Shown here piece by piece: positions 24,095 through 33,254 of a stretch of DNA of 60,058 bases. The notes under the pieces are model-generated. The model was given only the letters and a program-made list of their open reading frames with translations. It was not told the origin of the DNA and did no database searches. The stretch comes from CAIXPS01 sp034430115 (lineage in GTDB: Bacteria; Chloroflexota; Anaerolineae; J036; Brachytrichaceae), in contig DAOUFG010000178.1 of NCBI GenBank assembly GCA_034430115.1, positions 1 to 60,058 of the forward strand, written 5' to 3'. Position numbers and translations under genes: made by a program. Each line of letters begins with the position of its first letter. Positions within the stretch are counted from its first letter, which is position 1.

Positions 24095-25495
24095 ATGATG
24101 AGACTTTTCGGCCCTAAACAAGAGAAATACCCGCGCCTGTGGCTGGACCTGGGCGACCTGGGCGACCTGGTAAACCCGGCCGGGCCACATGAGCAGTGGC
24201 AAGATCACGGCCTGGGGCTCTTGCGCACCATTCTGCACCAGCAAGGCGTGATGACGGATATGTTCTCCACGCGCCAATGTACTTCGTGGGACGAGGTGCG
24301 CCGCAAGATGCAGGGCTATGACATGCTCATTATGAATGTGCGCAGTTACACCTTCCCGGCGGCCTATCGCGCGGCAAAAATATTCAAAGAGGTGAACCCG
24401 CACGGCACCGTCGTCGCGGGCGGGCTGCACGCCACGGTCGCGCTGGACGAAATGTTGGCCGTCGAGGAGTTTGACCACATTTGCCAGGGGCCGGGCGAAA
24501 AGACCATCGTCGAGATCGTGAAGGACCCCAAAGCTTTCCCGCGCGTGGTGCTGGGCGTGGGAGCCAAATCGATGGACGAGTGGCCGATGATCGACCGGAC
24601 GCTGTGGCCCAAGCCGGCCAGCTTTAAGTTGCGCCGCAAGTTCAACTGGCCGCTGGAACCGGAATGCGGCTGGGGGCCGGGGCCGGTGGCGACGATGATC
24701 ACCAGCCGCGTTTGCCCCTGGTCGTGCGTGTTCTGCAATGAAAGCTCTTACATCGCCAACATGGGCCGCCGCTCGGTGGACCTGGTGATCGAAGAACTGA
24801 ACATGCTGGACGACAAATACGGCGTCGGCTCGGTGGTCATCCACGATTCGATGTTCTTCCAGAACCCCAGTTGGTTGAAGGAATGGATTGAGAAGTATCC
24901 GCGCAGGGCGCACAAGGTGTGGCCCTATTGGGCCGCCGCCCGTGCCGACACGGTGCGCCAATGGCCCGACCTGTTCGAGGCGCTGGTGCGCGAGACGAAC
25001 TGGAATATGATCTCCATCGGCTTCGAATCGGGCAGCGACCGCGTGCTGAAGCTGTTGAACAAAGAGTGCACCGAGGAAGATAACTATTTCGCCATCGACC
25101 TGCTGAACAAGATCGGCGACGACATGGAGCGCCAGGGTAAGCAAGCGCCGGTGTTTTGGTCCAACATCATGGTGGCAATTCCCGGTGAGACGCGTGAAGA
25201 CGCCTTCAAGACGATGCGCATGATCAAATACATGCGCCGCGTGATGCCGTCCGTCTCGTTCTACGCGCCCTACCCCGGCTCGGCGCTGGGAGATCAGCTT
25301 ATCGCCGAGGGCAAGAGCCGCATGACCAAGGAGAACTATCACCGCTTCCCCGACGACGAGAAGGTGAAGGGGGTGGACTATCAGTTCTATCGCGAATTGC
25401 TGGCCGGCAAGTATGACGACGAGGTGAATAAGGGCCTGCCGGAGCTATATGCCCGTCGCAACGGCGTGCTTTCGGATTCGTTGGCAAAAGCCTGA
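24095..25495 (+). CDS. Radical SAM protein with N-terminal cobalamin-binding-like domain
   Basis: A 466-residue protein. The cluster motif CxxxCxxC is in RVCPWSCVFCNE near residue 210, followed by the SAM-contacting region FESGSDRVLKLLNK and a late PYPGSALGD. The first ~150 residues resemble a B12-binding Rossmann domain (MNVRSYTFPAAYRAAKIFKE, VVAGGLHATVALDEML), but no canonical DxHxxG was seen. This is the architecture of the large B12-binding radical SAM group (MiaB-like fold, hopanoid and methyltransferase families); the exact reaction cannot be told. An exact LGDLGDL duplication is near residue 20. It precedes a cluster of very small genes after a repeat. Confidence 0.85.
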   Translation: MMRLFGPKQEKYPRLWLDLGDLGDLVNPAGPHEQWQDHGLGLLRTILHQQGVMTDMFSTRQCTSWDEVRRKMQGYDMLIMNVRSYTFPAAYRAAKIFKEVNPHGTVVAGGLHATVALDEMLAVEEFDHICQGPGEKTIVEIVKDPKAFPRVVLGVGAKSMDEWPMIDRTLWPKPASFKLRRKFNWPLEPECGWGPGPVATMITSRVCPWSCVFCNESSYIANMGRRSVDLVIEELNMLDDKYGVGSVVIHDSMFFQNPSWLKEWIEKYPRRAHKVWPYWAAARADTVRQWPDLFEALVRETNWNMISIGFESGSDRVLKLLNKECTEEDNYFAIDLLNKIGDDMERQGKQAPVFWSNIMVAIPGETREDAFKTMRMIKYMRRVMPSVSFYAPYPGSALGDQLIAEGKSRMTKENYHRFPDDEKVKGVDYQFYRELLAGKYDDEVNKGLPELYARRNGVLSDSLAKA

Positions 25496-25499
25496 TTAA

Positions 25500-25631
25500 T
25501 TTTAGATTTTGGATTGCCGATTTTCGATTGAGATTAGAGATTGGTAATATGGAGATTATGGACCCCTATCATCTCCAATCCCAAATCCCCAGCGTCAATC
25601 GTCAATCTAAAATCAGAAATCGAAAATCGAT
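25500..25631. repeat. Large nested inverted repeat
   Basis: From outside in, the left half has TTTTAGATTTTGGATTGCCG, ATTTTCGATTGAGATTAGAG and ATTGG; the right half has ATCTCCAATCCCAAATCC and CAATCGTCAATCTAAAATC, then AAATCGAAAATCGAT. The centre is GGAGAT-TATGGACCCCTATC-ATCTCC. It is the clearest stand-alone example of the family. Confidence 0.75.
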
Positions 25632-25838
25632 ATGAGTAGTTTTTCCAACCCGCACTATATGTACCTGTTCGCGCTCAAGAACGGCAAGCGCAAGCTGGCT
25701 TATGGCCAATCGCCCGAGGATGCGCTGGAGATTCTGAGCTTTCGGTTGAGCAAGGAAGAGATGGACGAAATCATCAAAGAAGATTTCGTCAAGATCAGCC
25801 CGCGCAAACTTCAGGAGTATGTCGAACAATTGGGATAA
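25632..25838 (+). CDS. Small protein of unknown function
   Basis: A 68-residue protein (NPHYMYLFALKNGKRKLAYG at the start) with a mixed-charge helical C-terminal part (SKEEMDEIIKEDFVKI). It starts right after the repeat element, and the next gene begins at its end. Protein-like composition and tight packing support a real gene. I do not recognise the family. Confidence 0.55.
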   Translation: MSSFSNPHYMYLFALKNGKRKLAYGQSPEDALEILSFRLSKEEMDEIIKEDFVKISPRKLQEYVEQLG

Positions 25839-25842
25839 AGAT

Positions 25843-26082
25843 ATGGCCGCCATAAGTGCACGTTTTTCAGTGAACGATCTCTCCATTCTTCTCAGCAATG
25901 GCCGTGCTATTAGTATTCCCCTTGAGAAGGTAGCATGGCTACGATGGCTTTTGAACGCCACGCCAGAACAACGAAGCCACTGGCATATTGAGCCGGGTGG
26001 GTTTGCCATCTACTGGGACGACTTGGACGACGGCATTGAGGTGAGCCACTTGCTCAGCACTGAGCCGATTATCTGGTTGTGA
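25843..26082 (+). CDS. DUF2442-like small protein
   Basis: About 79 residues from the ATG at 25843 (an ATG at 25819 overlapping the previous gene is also possible). The sequence ISIPLEKVAWLRWLLNATPE, then WHIEPGGFAIYWDDLDDGIE has the pattern of DUF2442: use of a site description, 'ATPEQR', then W-x-DLD. DUF2442 proteins are small, often paired with DUF4160 proteins and sometimes discussed as antitoxin-like; no DUF4160 partner is visible here. The next gene overlaps its stop. Confidence 0.65.
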   Translation: MAAISARFSVNDLSILLSNGRAISIPLEKVAWLRWLLNATPEQRSHWHIEPGGFAIYWDDLDDGIEVSHLLSTEPIIWL

Positions 26083-26333
26083 TGCGACTCCTCGGCACAC
26101 ATACGCACGTTCTACTGGTGATCTCGGGAACAGGCTTTCTGAAATCACACCGCGACATCGAGGGGCACAAGGTCTATAAGTTGCACCCGCTGGAAGGCCC
26201 GGAAGAGGTGATCCCTGCCCGCGTGGTGGACGACCTGGTGACGCAGGGGCTGATCGACAGCAACAAAAAGTTCCCCACCGCCACCTACTGGCTGACGGAG
26301 AAGGGCAAACAGTTCGTCGCAGCGCTCTCGTGA
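26082..26333 (+). CDS. Small protein with winged-helix-like end, unknown function
   Basis: An 83-residue protein whose ATG at 26082 overlaps the stop of the previous gene (TGATG), indicating coupled translation. The C-terminal part, DLVTQGLIDSNKKFPTATYW followed by LTEKGKQFV, looks like the recognition helix and wing of a small winged-helix domain. No family is assigned. It closes a run of three short co-directional genes. Confidence 0.5.
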   Translation: MRLLGTHTHVLLVISGTGFLKSHRDIEGHKVYKLHPLEGPEEVIPARVVDDLVTQGLIDSNKKFPTATYWLTEKGKQFVAALS

Positions 26334-26394
26334 TGCACCTCAAGATCACTTGACATCTGTCTGATTTCGATGCTCAGCGCACGGCCATGCGCCC

Positions 26395-26835
26395 CTACTC
26401 GTTTGCAGGGATGGATTTCCCGCGCAACCAACGACGAATGTAGTCGGCAAACTGTTCCAGGTCCCCCAGCCGTTGTAGATTGCGATAGACCTCATCCCAG
26501 TTAACCGTCAGATACTCATGCGCCAGGATGTTCCGGAACCCCGCAATGGGTGCCAGGCGTCGGGCAAAATCAGATGGGAGAACGCCCAGTAAGCCTGCAC
26601 TGATAAAAGCGGCGCGATAATCCACCGGCTTTGGCGCCCCTTCCAGGGCAATGATGCGGTGGCAGATATCTATGCAACATTGCGCGGCAACTTCTAGATT
26701 GCGTTCGACGATATCGCGCAGGTAGGCATCCTGCTCAAATTCAAGCCTGGTCTTTTGTGTGAGGGGTTGTAATCTGGCTAAGCGTTCGCTGAGTTCGTCC
26801 AAGCGCTTCTCGATACCGTTGAACTCGTTTTGCAT
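26395..26835 (-). CDS. hepT: HepT-family toxin (HEPN RNase)
   Basis: A 146-residue HEPN-domain protein. The catalytic and target motif RxxxxHxY is present as FRNILAHEYL near residue 108. HepT cuts RNA (tRNA in the studied case) and is silenced when its partner MntA adds AMP to the Tyr of this motif. The ATG at 26835 is preceded by AGGGAG with good spacing, and the N-terminus aligns with the usual start of the family. It overlaps the 3' end of mntA by 95 bp in another frame. Confidence 0.88.
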   Translation of the reverse strand: MQNEFNGIEKRLDELSERLARLQPLTQKTRLEFEQDAYLRDIVERNLEVAAQCCIDICHRIIALEGAPKPVDYRAAFISAGLLGVLPSDFARRLAPIAGFRNILAHEYLTVNWDEVYRNLQRLGDLEQFADYIRRWLRGKSIPANE

Positions 26836-27235
26836 AATCGTCTCCCTGGAGAATCTCGCGACGTTGCTGGCGCAGCACAGGCAGGTAATCTCCGTACAGC
26901 CCCATAACGGTGGCCTCATATTCGACGCGCGTTGCCAGGTCGCGTTGGTATAACACGACGCCTTGCGCGATCACCGCATACGCCAGTTCGATAGGCGCTT
27001 CGTTCAAGATAATCACATCCACGCGCTCAGTATCCAGGAACGTCACAAGCACGTGCATTAACTCATCACGGTTAGCCGGGATATCTGAACCATAATCCAG
27101 CAACACCCCAAAGTCATAGTCACTCTGGGGACCAATATTGCCACTGGCACGCGAGCCGAACAAGTAGGCCAGACACACCTGTGATGTGCCGGGGAAGCAT
27201 TTAGCCAAATCCGAGATGACAGCTCGAGTTTCCAC
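26741..27235 (-). CDS. mntA: MntA-family nucleotidyltransferase antitoxin
   Basis: A minimal nucleotidyltransferase with AYLFGSRASGNIGPQSDYDF, the GSxAxG and DxD metal-binding motif. Family members AMPylate HepT and so neutralise it. The frame is open far upstream into the amylase gene; the most probable start is the GTG at 27235 (VETRAVISDL), giving 164 residues. No clear ribosome-binding site is seen. The C-terminal part runs 95 bp into hepT, which is longer than the short overlaps normal for this pair. Confidence 0.85.
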   Translation of the reverse strand: METRAVISDLAKCFPGTSQVCLAYLFGSRASGNIGPQSDYDFGVLLDYGSDIPANRDELMHVLVTFLDTERVDVIILNEAPIELAYAVIAQGVVLYQRDLATRVEYEATVMGLYGDYLPVLRQQRREILQGDDYAKRVQRYREALGRTQRTLSQITTPHTKDQA

Positions 27236-27276
27236 GTGAACTATTGTAGCAACTGTAGGGGTGCACGGCCGTGCGT

Positions 27277-28938
27277 CTACTTCAGCGCCACCACCAGCCG
27301 CGCATGCGCCGGCAACGCAGCCAGCGGCACGAAGTCGGTGAACCCACCGCCGGCATTCGCAGTGAGCGGGTTGAAGGAGCCTTCTCCGAGCAGCGCCTGC
27401 AAACTCCGTTGCCCCTGTAGCGGCCCATTCGACAGGTTGAGCCTGTAATCTTGCACCGGCGCGTCGCTCAGGTTCAACAGCACTAGGATGGCCTCCCCGT
27501 CCGTTGCGCGTAACGCAGCGAAGACCGCCCCGTTCCCTGAATCCACCGCGTACCACTGGCCTTCGCGCAGGGCCGGGTGCGCGTTGCGCAAGCTCACCAG
27601 CGCGCGATAGAGCGTCAGCAGTGAGTTTGGGTCACCTTCCTGCGCGGCGACGTTGCGCGACTGGTAATCGGCGTTGGGCGGCTCCCAGGGCGTGCCACTG
27701 CTGAACCCGGCGTTCGGCCCGGCGGACCATTCCATTGGCGTGCGGATCATCTCGTCGGGTTTGGCGCCCAGCATGCCGATTTCCTCACCATAATAGATAA
27801 ACGGCACGCCCGGCATCGTCAGATAGAGCACCGCCGCCGTCTTGGCCCTTTCTTCGTCACCGCCCAGTTGCGACATGACGCGGTCCATATCGTGATTGGT
27901 GAGGAAGCTGCCATATTGCCCAGGCGGGAAATAAGTGATGGCAAACTTCATGCCGTCGTTGAGCTTGGTCGCATCGGCGCTGGAGACGCCCGCCATATAA
28001 GAGGCGGCCAGGTCGAAATTGAACACCAGGTCCATCTCTTTGTTTTGCACGTAGGGCACCGTGGCAAAGGCGGTGTCCCATACCTCCCCAATGACCATCG
28101 CGCTGGGGGCCACACCCTTGTAAAAGGTATAGAACTGCTTGTACCAATCGTGGGTGGCCTGTGTGTTCGCCTGGATGCGGCCCTGTTCGATCAGGTGTCG
28201 CGCGCCGTCCAGGCGAAGCCCATCCACCCCTACGTCGTGTAACCAGAAGCTGGCCGTCGCCTCCATCTCTTGCGTGACGGCCGGGGTGCGATAGTTCAGG
28301 TCGGCCATGCCCTTATCAAAGACGCTGTAGTAGTAGCCGCTTTGGCCGGGATACCACACCTGTTCGTCCCACGGGCCCAAGTAGCCGGGGTCCGTGTCGG
28401 ACCAGATGTACCAATCGCGCTTGTCGGAGGCTGGATCCTGTGAAGCGATGAACCAGGGGTGCTGCACCGAGGTGTGGTTCAGCACAAAATCCAGGATGAC
28501 CTTGATGCCGCGCTTGTGCGCTTCGGAGAGCAGTTGTTTGTAATCGTCCAGCGTGCCGTAGTCGGGGTTGATGGCGCGATAGTCGGTCACGTCGTAGCCG
28601 TGATAGGAGGGCGATGGGTGAATGGGCATCAGCCAAATGCCCTTGATGCCCAGCGTAGAGAGGTAATCCAGCTTGGCGATGACGCCTTGCAGGTCGCCAA
28701 TGCCGTCGCCGTCGCTATCGTAGAAGCTGCGCACGAAGATTTCATAGAACACCGTGTCGTCCCACCACGCTGCGCTGCCGGCTTGCGGCGTCACCGTCGG
28801 CACGGATGTAGAGGAAACGGCGGGTTGCGGCACAGGCGATGGTGTTGGCACTCGCGAGGGGGTTGACGTGGGCGCGGTGGATGGAATACAGGCGGCCAGT
28901 AACAAAACCGACGCGATAAATGAAAACAATCGTCGCAT
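27277..28938 (-). CDS. Exported alpha-amylase family (GH13) lipoprotein
   Basis: A surface-attached glycosidase for alpha-glucans. The N-terminus MRRLFSFIASVLLLAACIPS has a lipobox (LLAAC), followed by a Thr/Pro/Ser-rich linker. The GH13 motifs are intact: DFVLNH (~149), GLRLDGARH with the nucleophile Asp (~238), GEVWD with the acid/base Glu (~282) and FLTNHD (~348). Start at 28938 (a frame to 28974 lacks a signal peptide). It could release maltodextrins for the adjacent ABC transporter. The mntA gene follows 42 bp on. Confidence 0.92.
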   Translation of the reverse strand: MRRLFSFIASVLLLAACIPSTAPTSTPSRVPTPSPVPQPAVSSTSVPTVTPQAGSAAWWDDTVFYEIFVRSFYDSDGDGIGDLQGVIAKLDYLSTLGIKGIWLMPIHPSPSYHGYDVTDYRAINPDYGTLDDYKQLLSEAHKRGIKVILDFVLNHTSVQHPWFIASQDPASDKRDWYIWSDTDPGYLGPWDEQVWYPGQSGYYYSVFDKGMADLNYRTPAVTQEMEATASFWLHDVGVDGLRLDGARHLIEQGRIQANTQATHDWYKQFYTFYKGVAPSAMVIGEVWDTAFATVPYVQNKEMDLVFNFDLAASYMAGVSSADATKLNDGMKFAITYFPPGQYGSFLTNHDMDRVMSQLGGDEERAKTAAVLYLTMPGVPFIYYGEEIGMLGAKPDEMIRTPMEWSAGPNAGFSSGTPWEPPNADYQSRNVAAQEGDPNSLLTLYRALVSLRNAHPALREGQWYAVDSGNGAVFAALRATDGEAILVLLNLSDAPVQDYRLNLSNGPLQGQRSLQALLGEGSFNPLTANAGGGFTDFVPLAALPAHARLVVALK

Positions 28939-28982
28939 GGAAGACCCTCTATAGCACGTTGCAATTGAAAGCAAGGATGAAC

Positions 28983-29035
28983 CAACCTCACCCCCAAGCG
29001 CTGTACTCAGCGCCCCTCCCCGAATCGGCAGGGGA
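28983..29035. repeat. G/C-rich inverted repeat
   Basis: In the 383-bp spacer between the two amylase genes. AACCTCACCCCC, then CCCCTCCCC (29013-29021) and AGGGGAGAGGTAAGGG form an imperfect palindrome. The rest of the spacer (29040-29320) holds no gene; a second GGGGAGG word is near 29245 and no promoter stands out. Confidence 0.45.
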
Positions 29036-29321
29036 GAGGTAAGGGCATTTCCGTTTCACCTTGCTTCAACTTGCAAATAGCTCTAGTCACTTGTAAACCG
29101 CTCTAAACTCTCCTGTCACTGCTGGGATGAAAACACGATATTCTCCCGCTCGGTACTCCGAACGAGGACAATTGGCTTACATTACATGACATGTGGAGTA
29201 GGAGCAAAGGCCCCCACCTAATTTCTCCCGCGGCGTACCGCAGGGGAGGAACATGCAAGCCTCTTCCACCCAACATCTTCTGTATCAACAAAGAACAGGC
29301 GCATCCATCCCAATCACGCCT

Positions 29322-31139
29322 TTATGTGTTTTGTCCGGCATCCATCTCGCGGGTGGGGCTACCCAACATCACACCGCCCAGTGGCGAGAGCGAGAGAACC
29401 GTCAGGTCCCCTTCCTGGTGCGCCCGGCATCCGTCGTCGGTGGCGATCAACACCCGGCCCAATGCACGCGGCAGGCGCACTTGCAGCGATTCGTGAGCAA
29501 GGTTCAGCGCCGTCGTCACCCGCTCGCCGCCGGAGCCTGGCTCAAGGCGGCTCAAGATGTAAACGTGGGCATCCACATAGAGCGTCTCACGCACGCCACG
29601 GCGCAACGCCGGATGCGCGTGCCGCAAAGCGATCAACTGCCGGTAATAGTCATGCAGGCCGGCGTCCTGTTCCCCGCCCCACAGCATCGGCAGGCGCGAC
29701 TCATGCGGCCGGCCAAACCCCGCCTGGCGCACGTCGCGCTGCTGCGATAACCCGACCTCGGTGCCATAGTAGATGATGGGGGAGCCAATCAGGCTAAACT
29801 GGCACAGTGCCGCCAACTTCAGGCGGCGCACGTCACCCTCCGCCGCCCAGAGGAAGCGGTTCATATCGTGGTTATCGAGGAAGGATGGGCGGGTGAAGGT
29901 GGGCGGGAAGTAAGCCTCGTGGCGATCGATAAAGGCGGCCAGGTGTGCGGCATCCCAACGGCTAAAGGCAAACGCCTGGCGCAGACCCTCCAACAGCAGA
30001 AAGTCCAGGCAACCATCCAGGCCGCCCTCGAAGGCCAGTTGCGCATCCGGCGGATCTACCACCTCGCCGAAGGTCCAGCAATCGGGGCGCGCCATGCGCG
30101 TGACGCGCCGGAACTCGGCCCAGAAGTCGGGCGTGGGGCCGATGGCGTAATCCACGCGATAGCCATCCACGCCAAACGCCAACCAGTGCCGGGCCACGTC
30201 GAGCATGTAATCTCGCGCCGGGGGGTAACGCAGGTTCACCTGTGGCAGGCTGCGCACCCCAAAGAAGCTGGCATATTGGTCGGGCCAGTGCGTGAACGTG
30301 AACCAATCGCGGTATGGGCTATGCGGGTCGCTGGCGGCCTGGCGGAAGATGGAGTGCTCATTGGAGATGTGATTCGGCACGTAGTCCAGGATGACGCGCA
30401 TCCCGCGCCGGTGCGCCTCATCCAAAAGTTCACGCAGGTCGGCCCGCGTGCCCAGGCGCGGTTCGACGTCGAATAGCTCGGTCGAGTCGTAGCCATGATG
30501 CGAGGGGCTGGGGAAGACGGGGCTGAGGTACAGCACGTTCACGTCCAGGCCACTCAGGTAGTCCATCTTCTCCACAATGCCGCGCAACGTGCCGCCATAG
30601 AACCCGGTCGGGTCGGCGGGGTGTGCCCACGTGCAGCCTGCGCCGGGGAAGAAACGATCCGCAAAGATGTGATAGATCACGGCATCCTGCGCCCAGGCAG
30701 GCGGCGGGTCATCGGCGATGTAACAGGCGTAGTAAGCCCCGCCGTCGGCGAATACTTCGCCCTGGGGCGCTTCAATGCTCAGCCGGTAACGCAGCACGGT
30801 GCCGGCGGGTTGGCCGGGCAGCGTAATGGCAAAGCGACGCTGATAGTCCCACAGCAGCACGTTCCATTCTTCGCCCATTCGCACGAGCGGTGTGGCAGAC
30901 CCATTCGTCGCCACGCCACGTTCGCCCTGCGGGTCGCTGCCGTCGGTGGTCCAGTAGACCCAGGCGCGCTCACCGGCGTAGGCCGGGCCGGCCATCAGCG
31001 CCAGGTTGATCGGCGCTTCAGGTGCCGGGTCACGCGGCGAGCGGGCCTGGCGATGCGTCACGCCCTCCCAGGCTGCGCGCAAGTAGGCCAGGCGCTTCTC
31101 ATCGTCGGCCAGAGTGCCGAAAATAAAATCATCCATCAT
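29322..31139 (-). CDS. GH13 alpha-glucosidase/neopullulanase-like, cytoplasmic
   Basis: A 605-residue glycosidase without signal peptide. The first ~130 residues look like a beta-sandwich starch-binding or N-domain as in cyclomaltodextrinase/neopullulanase (WVYWTTDGSDPQGERG). The TIM barrel follows: IFADRFFPGAG, DYVPNH (~249), GYRVD (~325), GEVVD (~357), FLDNHDMNRF (~421). It would split imported maltodextrins. The ATG overlaps the malG stop (ATGA, 4 bp), so it is the last gene of malE-malF-malG-amy. Confidence 0.9.
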   Translation of the reverse strand: MMDDFIFGTLADDEKRLAYLRAAWEGVTHRQARSPRDPAPEAPINLALMAGPAYAGERAWVYWTTDGSDPQGERGVATNGSATPLVRMGEEWNVLLWDYQRRFAITLPGQPAGTVLRYRLSIEAPQGEVFADGGAYYACYIADDPPPAWAQDAVIYHIFADRFFPGAGCTWAHPADPTGFYGGTLRGIVEKMDYLSGLDVNVLYLSPVFPSPSHHGYDSTELFDVEPRLGTRADLRELLDEAHRRGMRVILDYVPNHISNEHSIFRQAASDPHSPYRDWFTFTHWPDQYASFFGVRSLPQVNLRYPPARDYMLDVARHWLAFGVDGYRVDYAIGPTPDFWAEFRRVTRMARPDCWTFGEVVDPPDAQLAFEGGLDGCLDFLLLEGLRQAFAFSRWDAAHLAAFIDRHEAYFPPTFTRPSFLDNHDMNRFLWAAEGDVRRLKLAALCQFSLIGSPIIYYGTEVGLSQQRDVRQAGFGRPHESRLPMLWGGEQDAGLHDYYRQLIALRHAHPALRRGVRETLYVDAHVYILSRLEPGSGGERVTTALNLAHESLQVRLPRALGRVLIATDDGCRAHQEGDLTVLSLSPLGGVMLGSPTREMDAGQNT

Positions 31140-31978
31140 TTGACGCCGCCCATGGTCAGGCCGGCTTCAAAGGCACCCTGGGCAAGCAAGAATACAACGA
31201 TCGTCGGCAGCACCACGATCACGGCGCCGGCGGCGAACTGGCCCCAGGGCACACTCACGCTGTTCGCCAATTCATAGAGCGCGGGCACGGCCAGCTTCAA
31301 ACTATCGGGCGCAGGCACCAGCACCGAGGCAAAGATGAAATCGCCCCAGCCGGAGAGGAAAGCCAGGATGGCCGTGACTGCCAGGGCCGGGCGCACCAGC
31401 GGCAAGGCCACCAGCGCAAATGCCTGAATCGGGCCGCAGCCGTCCAGCATGGCCGCTTCCTCCAGGTCGATGGGGATGGTGTCGAAGTAGCCCTTCATGT
31501 TCCAGGTGCAAAACACCAACGTGCCGGTGGTATAAGCCAGCACCAGGCCGATGTGCTTGCCGTACAGGCCAAAAGCCGTCAACAACTGGGCGATGGCCAC
31601 CAGCGAAAGCAGGCCGGGGAAGGTCTGGATCGCCAGCAGGAAGATCAGGAAGAATTCGCGCCCCTTGAACTTGAAGCGTGACAGAACGAACGCCGACGAG
31701 GTGCAAATGAGCAGCGAAAGCACGGTGGTCGCGCCGGCCACGACAAAGCTGTTCTTTAACCAGGTCAGGAAAGGCCGGTCAAACAGCATGGTGCGATAGT
31801 TTTCGAACGTCCACTCGGTCGGGAAGAACATGCCCGCCAGGTTCAGCGTATAGAGGCGATCCCCACTACGCCCCGACGCCAGTACGGCGAACCAAATCGG
31901 GTAGAAGGCATACAGAGACGCCGCAATCAAGATGGCATATTGAATCACGCGAACGCCGAGTCTGGTTTTGCGCTTCAT
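31136..31978 (-). CDS. malG: Maltodextrin ABC transporter permease, MalG-like
   Basis: A 280-residue inner-membrane permease with six predicted helices. The EAA loop that docks to the ATPase is EEAAMLDGCGPIQAFALVAL, followed by PLVRPAL. Family 2 sugar permease of the carbohydrate uptake transporter 1 (CUT1) group. It overlaps malF by 4 bp and amy by 4 bp. No MalK/MsmK ATPase lies in the operon, so a shared ATPase elsewhere is likely. Confidence 0.88.
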   Translation of the reverse strand: MKRKTRLGVRVIQYAILIAASLYAFYPIWFAVLASGRSGDRLYTLNLAGMFFPTEWTFENYRTMLFDRPFLTWLKNSFVVAGATTVLSLLICTSSAFVLSRFKFKGREFFLIFLLAIQTFPGLLSLVAIAQLLTAFGLYGKHIGLVLAYTTGTLVFCTWNMKGYFDTIPIDLEEAAMLDGCGPIQAFALVALPLVRPALAVTAILAFLSGWGDFIFASVLVPAPDSLKLAVPALYELANSVSVPWGQFAAGAVIVVLPTIVVFLLAQGAFEAGLTMGGVK

Positions 31979-33189
31979 TCATACACTCCTTTGGTAATGC
32001 GCGTCAGGCGCAGGCTCCAAAGCGTTACGGCAAACAACATGATGAAAATGATGACCGCGAAGGCCGTGGCGATGCCATAGTTCTGCAACTGGAAGATTTG
32101 CCGGTAGGCGTAGATCATCACAAACTCCGTCGCGCCTGGGGTGCTGGCGCCGGTCTGCGGGCCGCCGGCGGTGATGGCAAACGCCGTGCCGAACATTTGA
32201 AACGCGGTGATCGACGTGAGCACGGTGGCCGGCAAAATCGCCGGGCGAATCAAGGGCAGCGTGATGCTAAACAACTTATCCCAGAAATTTGCGCCCTCCA
32301 CGTCGGCCGCCTCATACGTGTCGGCAGGGATCGACTGCAAAGCGCCCAGGATGGCCACCATGAAGAAGGGGAACGAGAAATAGATATCCGCCAGCACGAT
32401 GATGCCGAACGCGGTCGTGGGGTTGTTCAACCAGACGGGCCCTTTGATGCTGAACAAGGCCGCCAATAACTGATTGATCACCCCTTGCTCGCGGAAGATA
32501 AACTGCCAGACCAGCGAAATCAAAATCGCGACCGAGGACGCTCCCCAGGGCAAAAACAGGATGGTGCGGAAGAAGGTATTGCCCTTCAACGTCCTATCGT
32601 TCAAGATCAATGCCAGCGTCAATGCCAGCACAAAAGTGAGCGGCACGCGCAAGATAACGAACAGGAGCGTGCGCGCCACCACCACCACGAAATCGCCCGT
32701 CGCCATCAAGACGTTCAGCGTGCCGAAAAAGTCCAGGATCACCGCGAGGGCGACAAGCACACCGATGCCGATCAGCCAGACCAGCCCGGATGAGATGGGC
32801 CTGGTCACCCCCCGGTCCAGGCGCTGATTGACTTTCGAGGCGACGACCAGCGGCGCAACCATGATGACGACTTTCAAGAGCGCCAGCAGGCTATTGGTGC
32901 TGAGCAACTTGCCGGCCAACGTGTCGTAATTCTTCAGCAGCGGGGTTTGCAGCCGATAGGGGCTGCCTAATCCGGTCGGGGCCTTAAAGACGCCCCAGCA
33001 GAGCGGGTCCAAAACGCCGTTTAGCCCGTTGGCGCAATCTGGGTTCGGCCGGAACTGGTTTCGGTTGGTGAACGACGTGTAAGTATTCAGGATAAGGGGA
33101 TAAACGTTAAAGACGAGTACTGCCAGTATTGTGGGAAGCAAAAAGAGAATGATCGTCAACCTTGTGCGGCGACCAGACCATCCAGCCAT
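31975..33189 (-). CDS. malF: Maltodextrin ABC transporter permease, MalF-like
   Basis: A 404-residue permease. After TM1 (LTIILFLLPTILAVLVFNV) there is a ~130-residue segment with a Cys-containing loop (DCANGLNGVLDPLCWG) and extra helices, as in MalF-type proteins; the transport core follows. The EAA loop is YEAADVEGANFWDKLFSITL, then PLIRPA. It is translationally coupled to malG (4-bp overlap) and starts 65 bp after malE. The substrate, probably maltose or maltodextrin, is inferred from the two flanking GH13 genes. Confidence 0.87.
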   Translation of the reverse strand: MAGWSGRRTRLTIILFLLPTILAVLVFNVYPLILNTYTSFTNRNQFRPNPDCANGLNGVLDPLCWGVFKAPTGLGSPYRLQTPLLKNYDTLAGKLLSTNSLLALLKVVIMVAPLVVASKVNQRLDRGVTRPISSGLVWLIGIGVLVALAVILDFFGTLNVLMATGDFVVVVARTLLFVILRVPLTFVLALTLALILNDRTLKGNTFFRTILFLPWGASSVAILISLVWQFIFREQGVINQLLAALFSIKGPVWLNNPTTAFGIIVLADIYFSFPFFMVAILGALQSIPADTYEAADVEGANFWDKLFSITLPLIRPAILPATVLTSITAFQMFGTAFAITAGGPQTGASTPGATEFVMIYAYRQIFQLQNYGIATAFAVIIFIMLFAVTLWSLRLTRITKGVYE

Positions 33190-33254
33190 GGCAACCTCCG
33201 GGGAAGCGGGAGAGCTTTTTCAAGCTCTCCCGCCTATGATGAGCGTTGAAAGGC

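Noticed and set aside
23510..25342. 610-codon minus-strand frame
   Set aside because: Runs antisense to the A-type carrier and the radical SAM gene, both of which have clear motifs; composition is His/Arg/Ala-rich noise.
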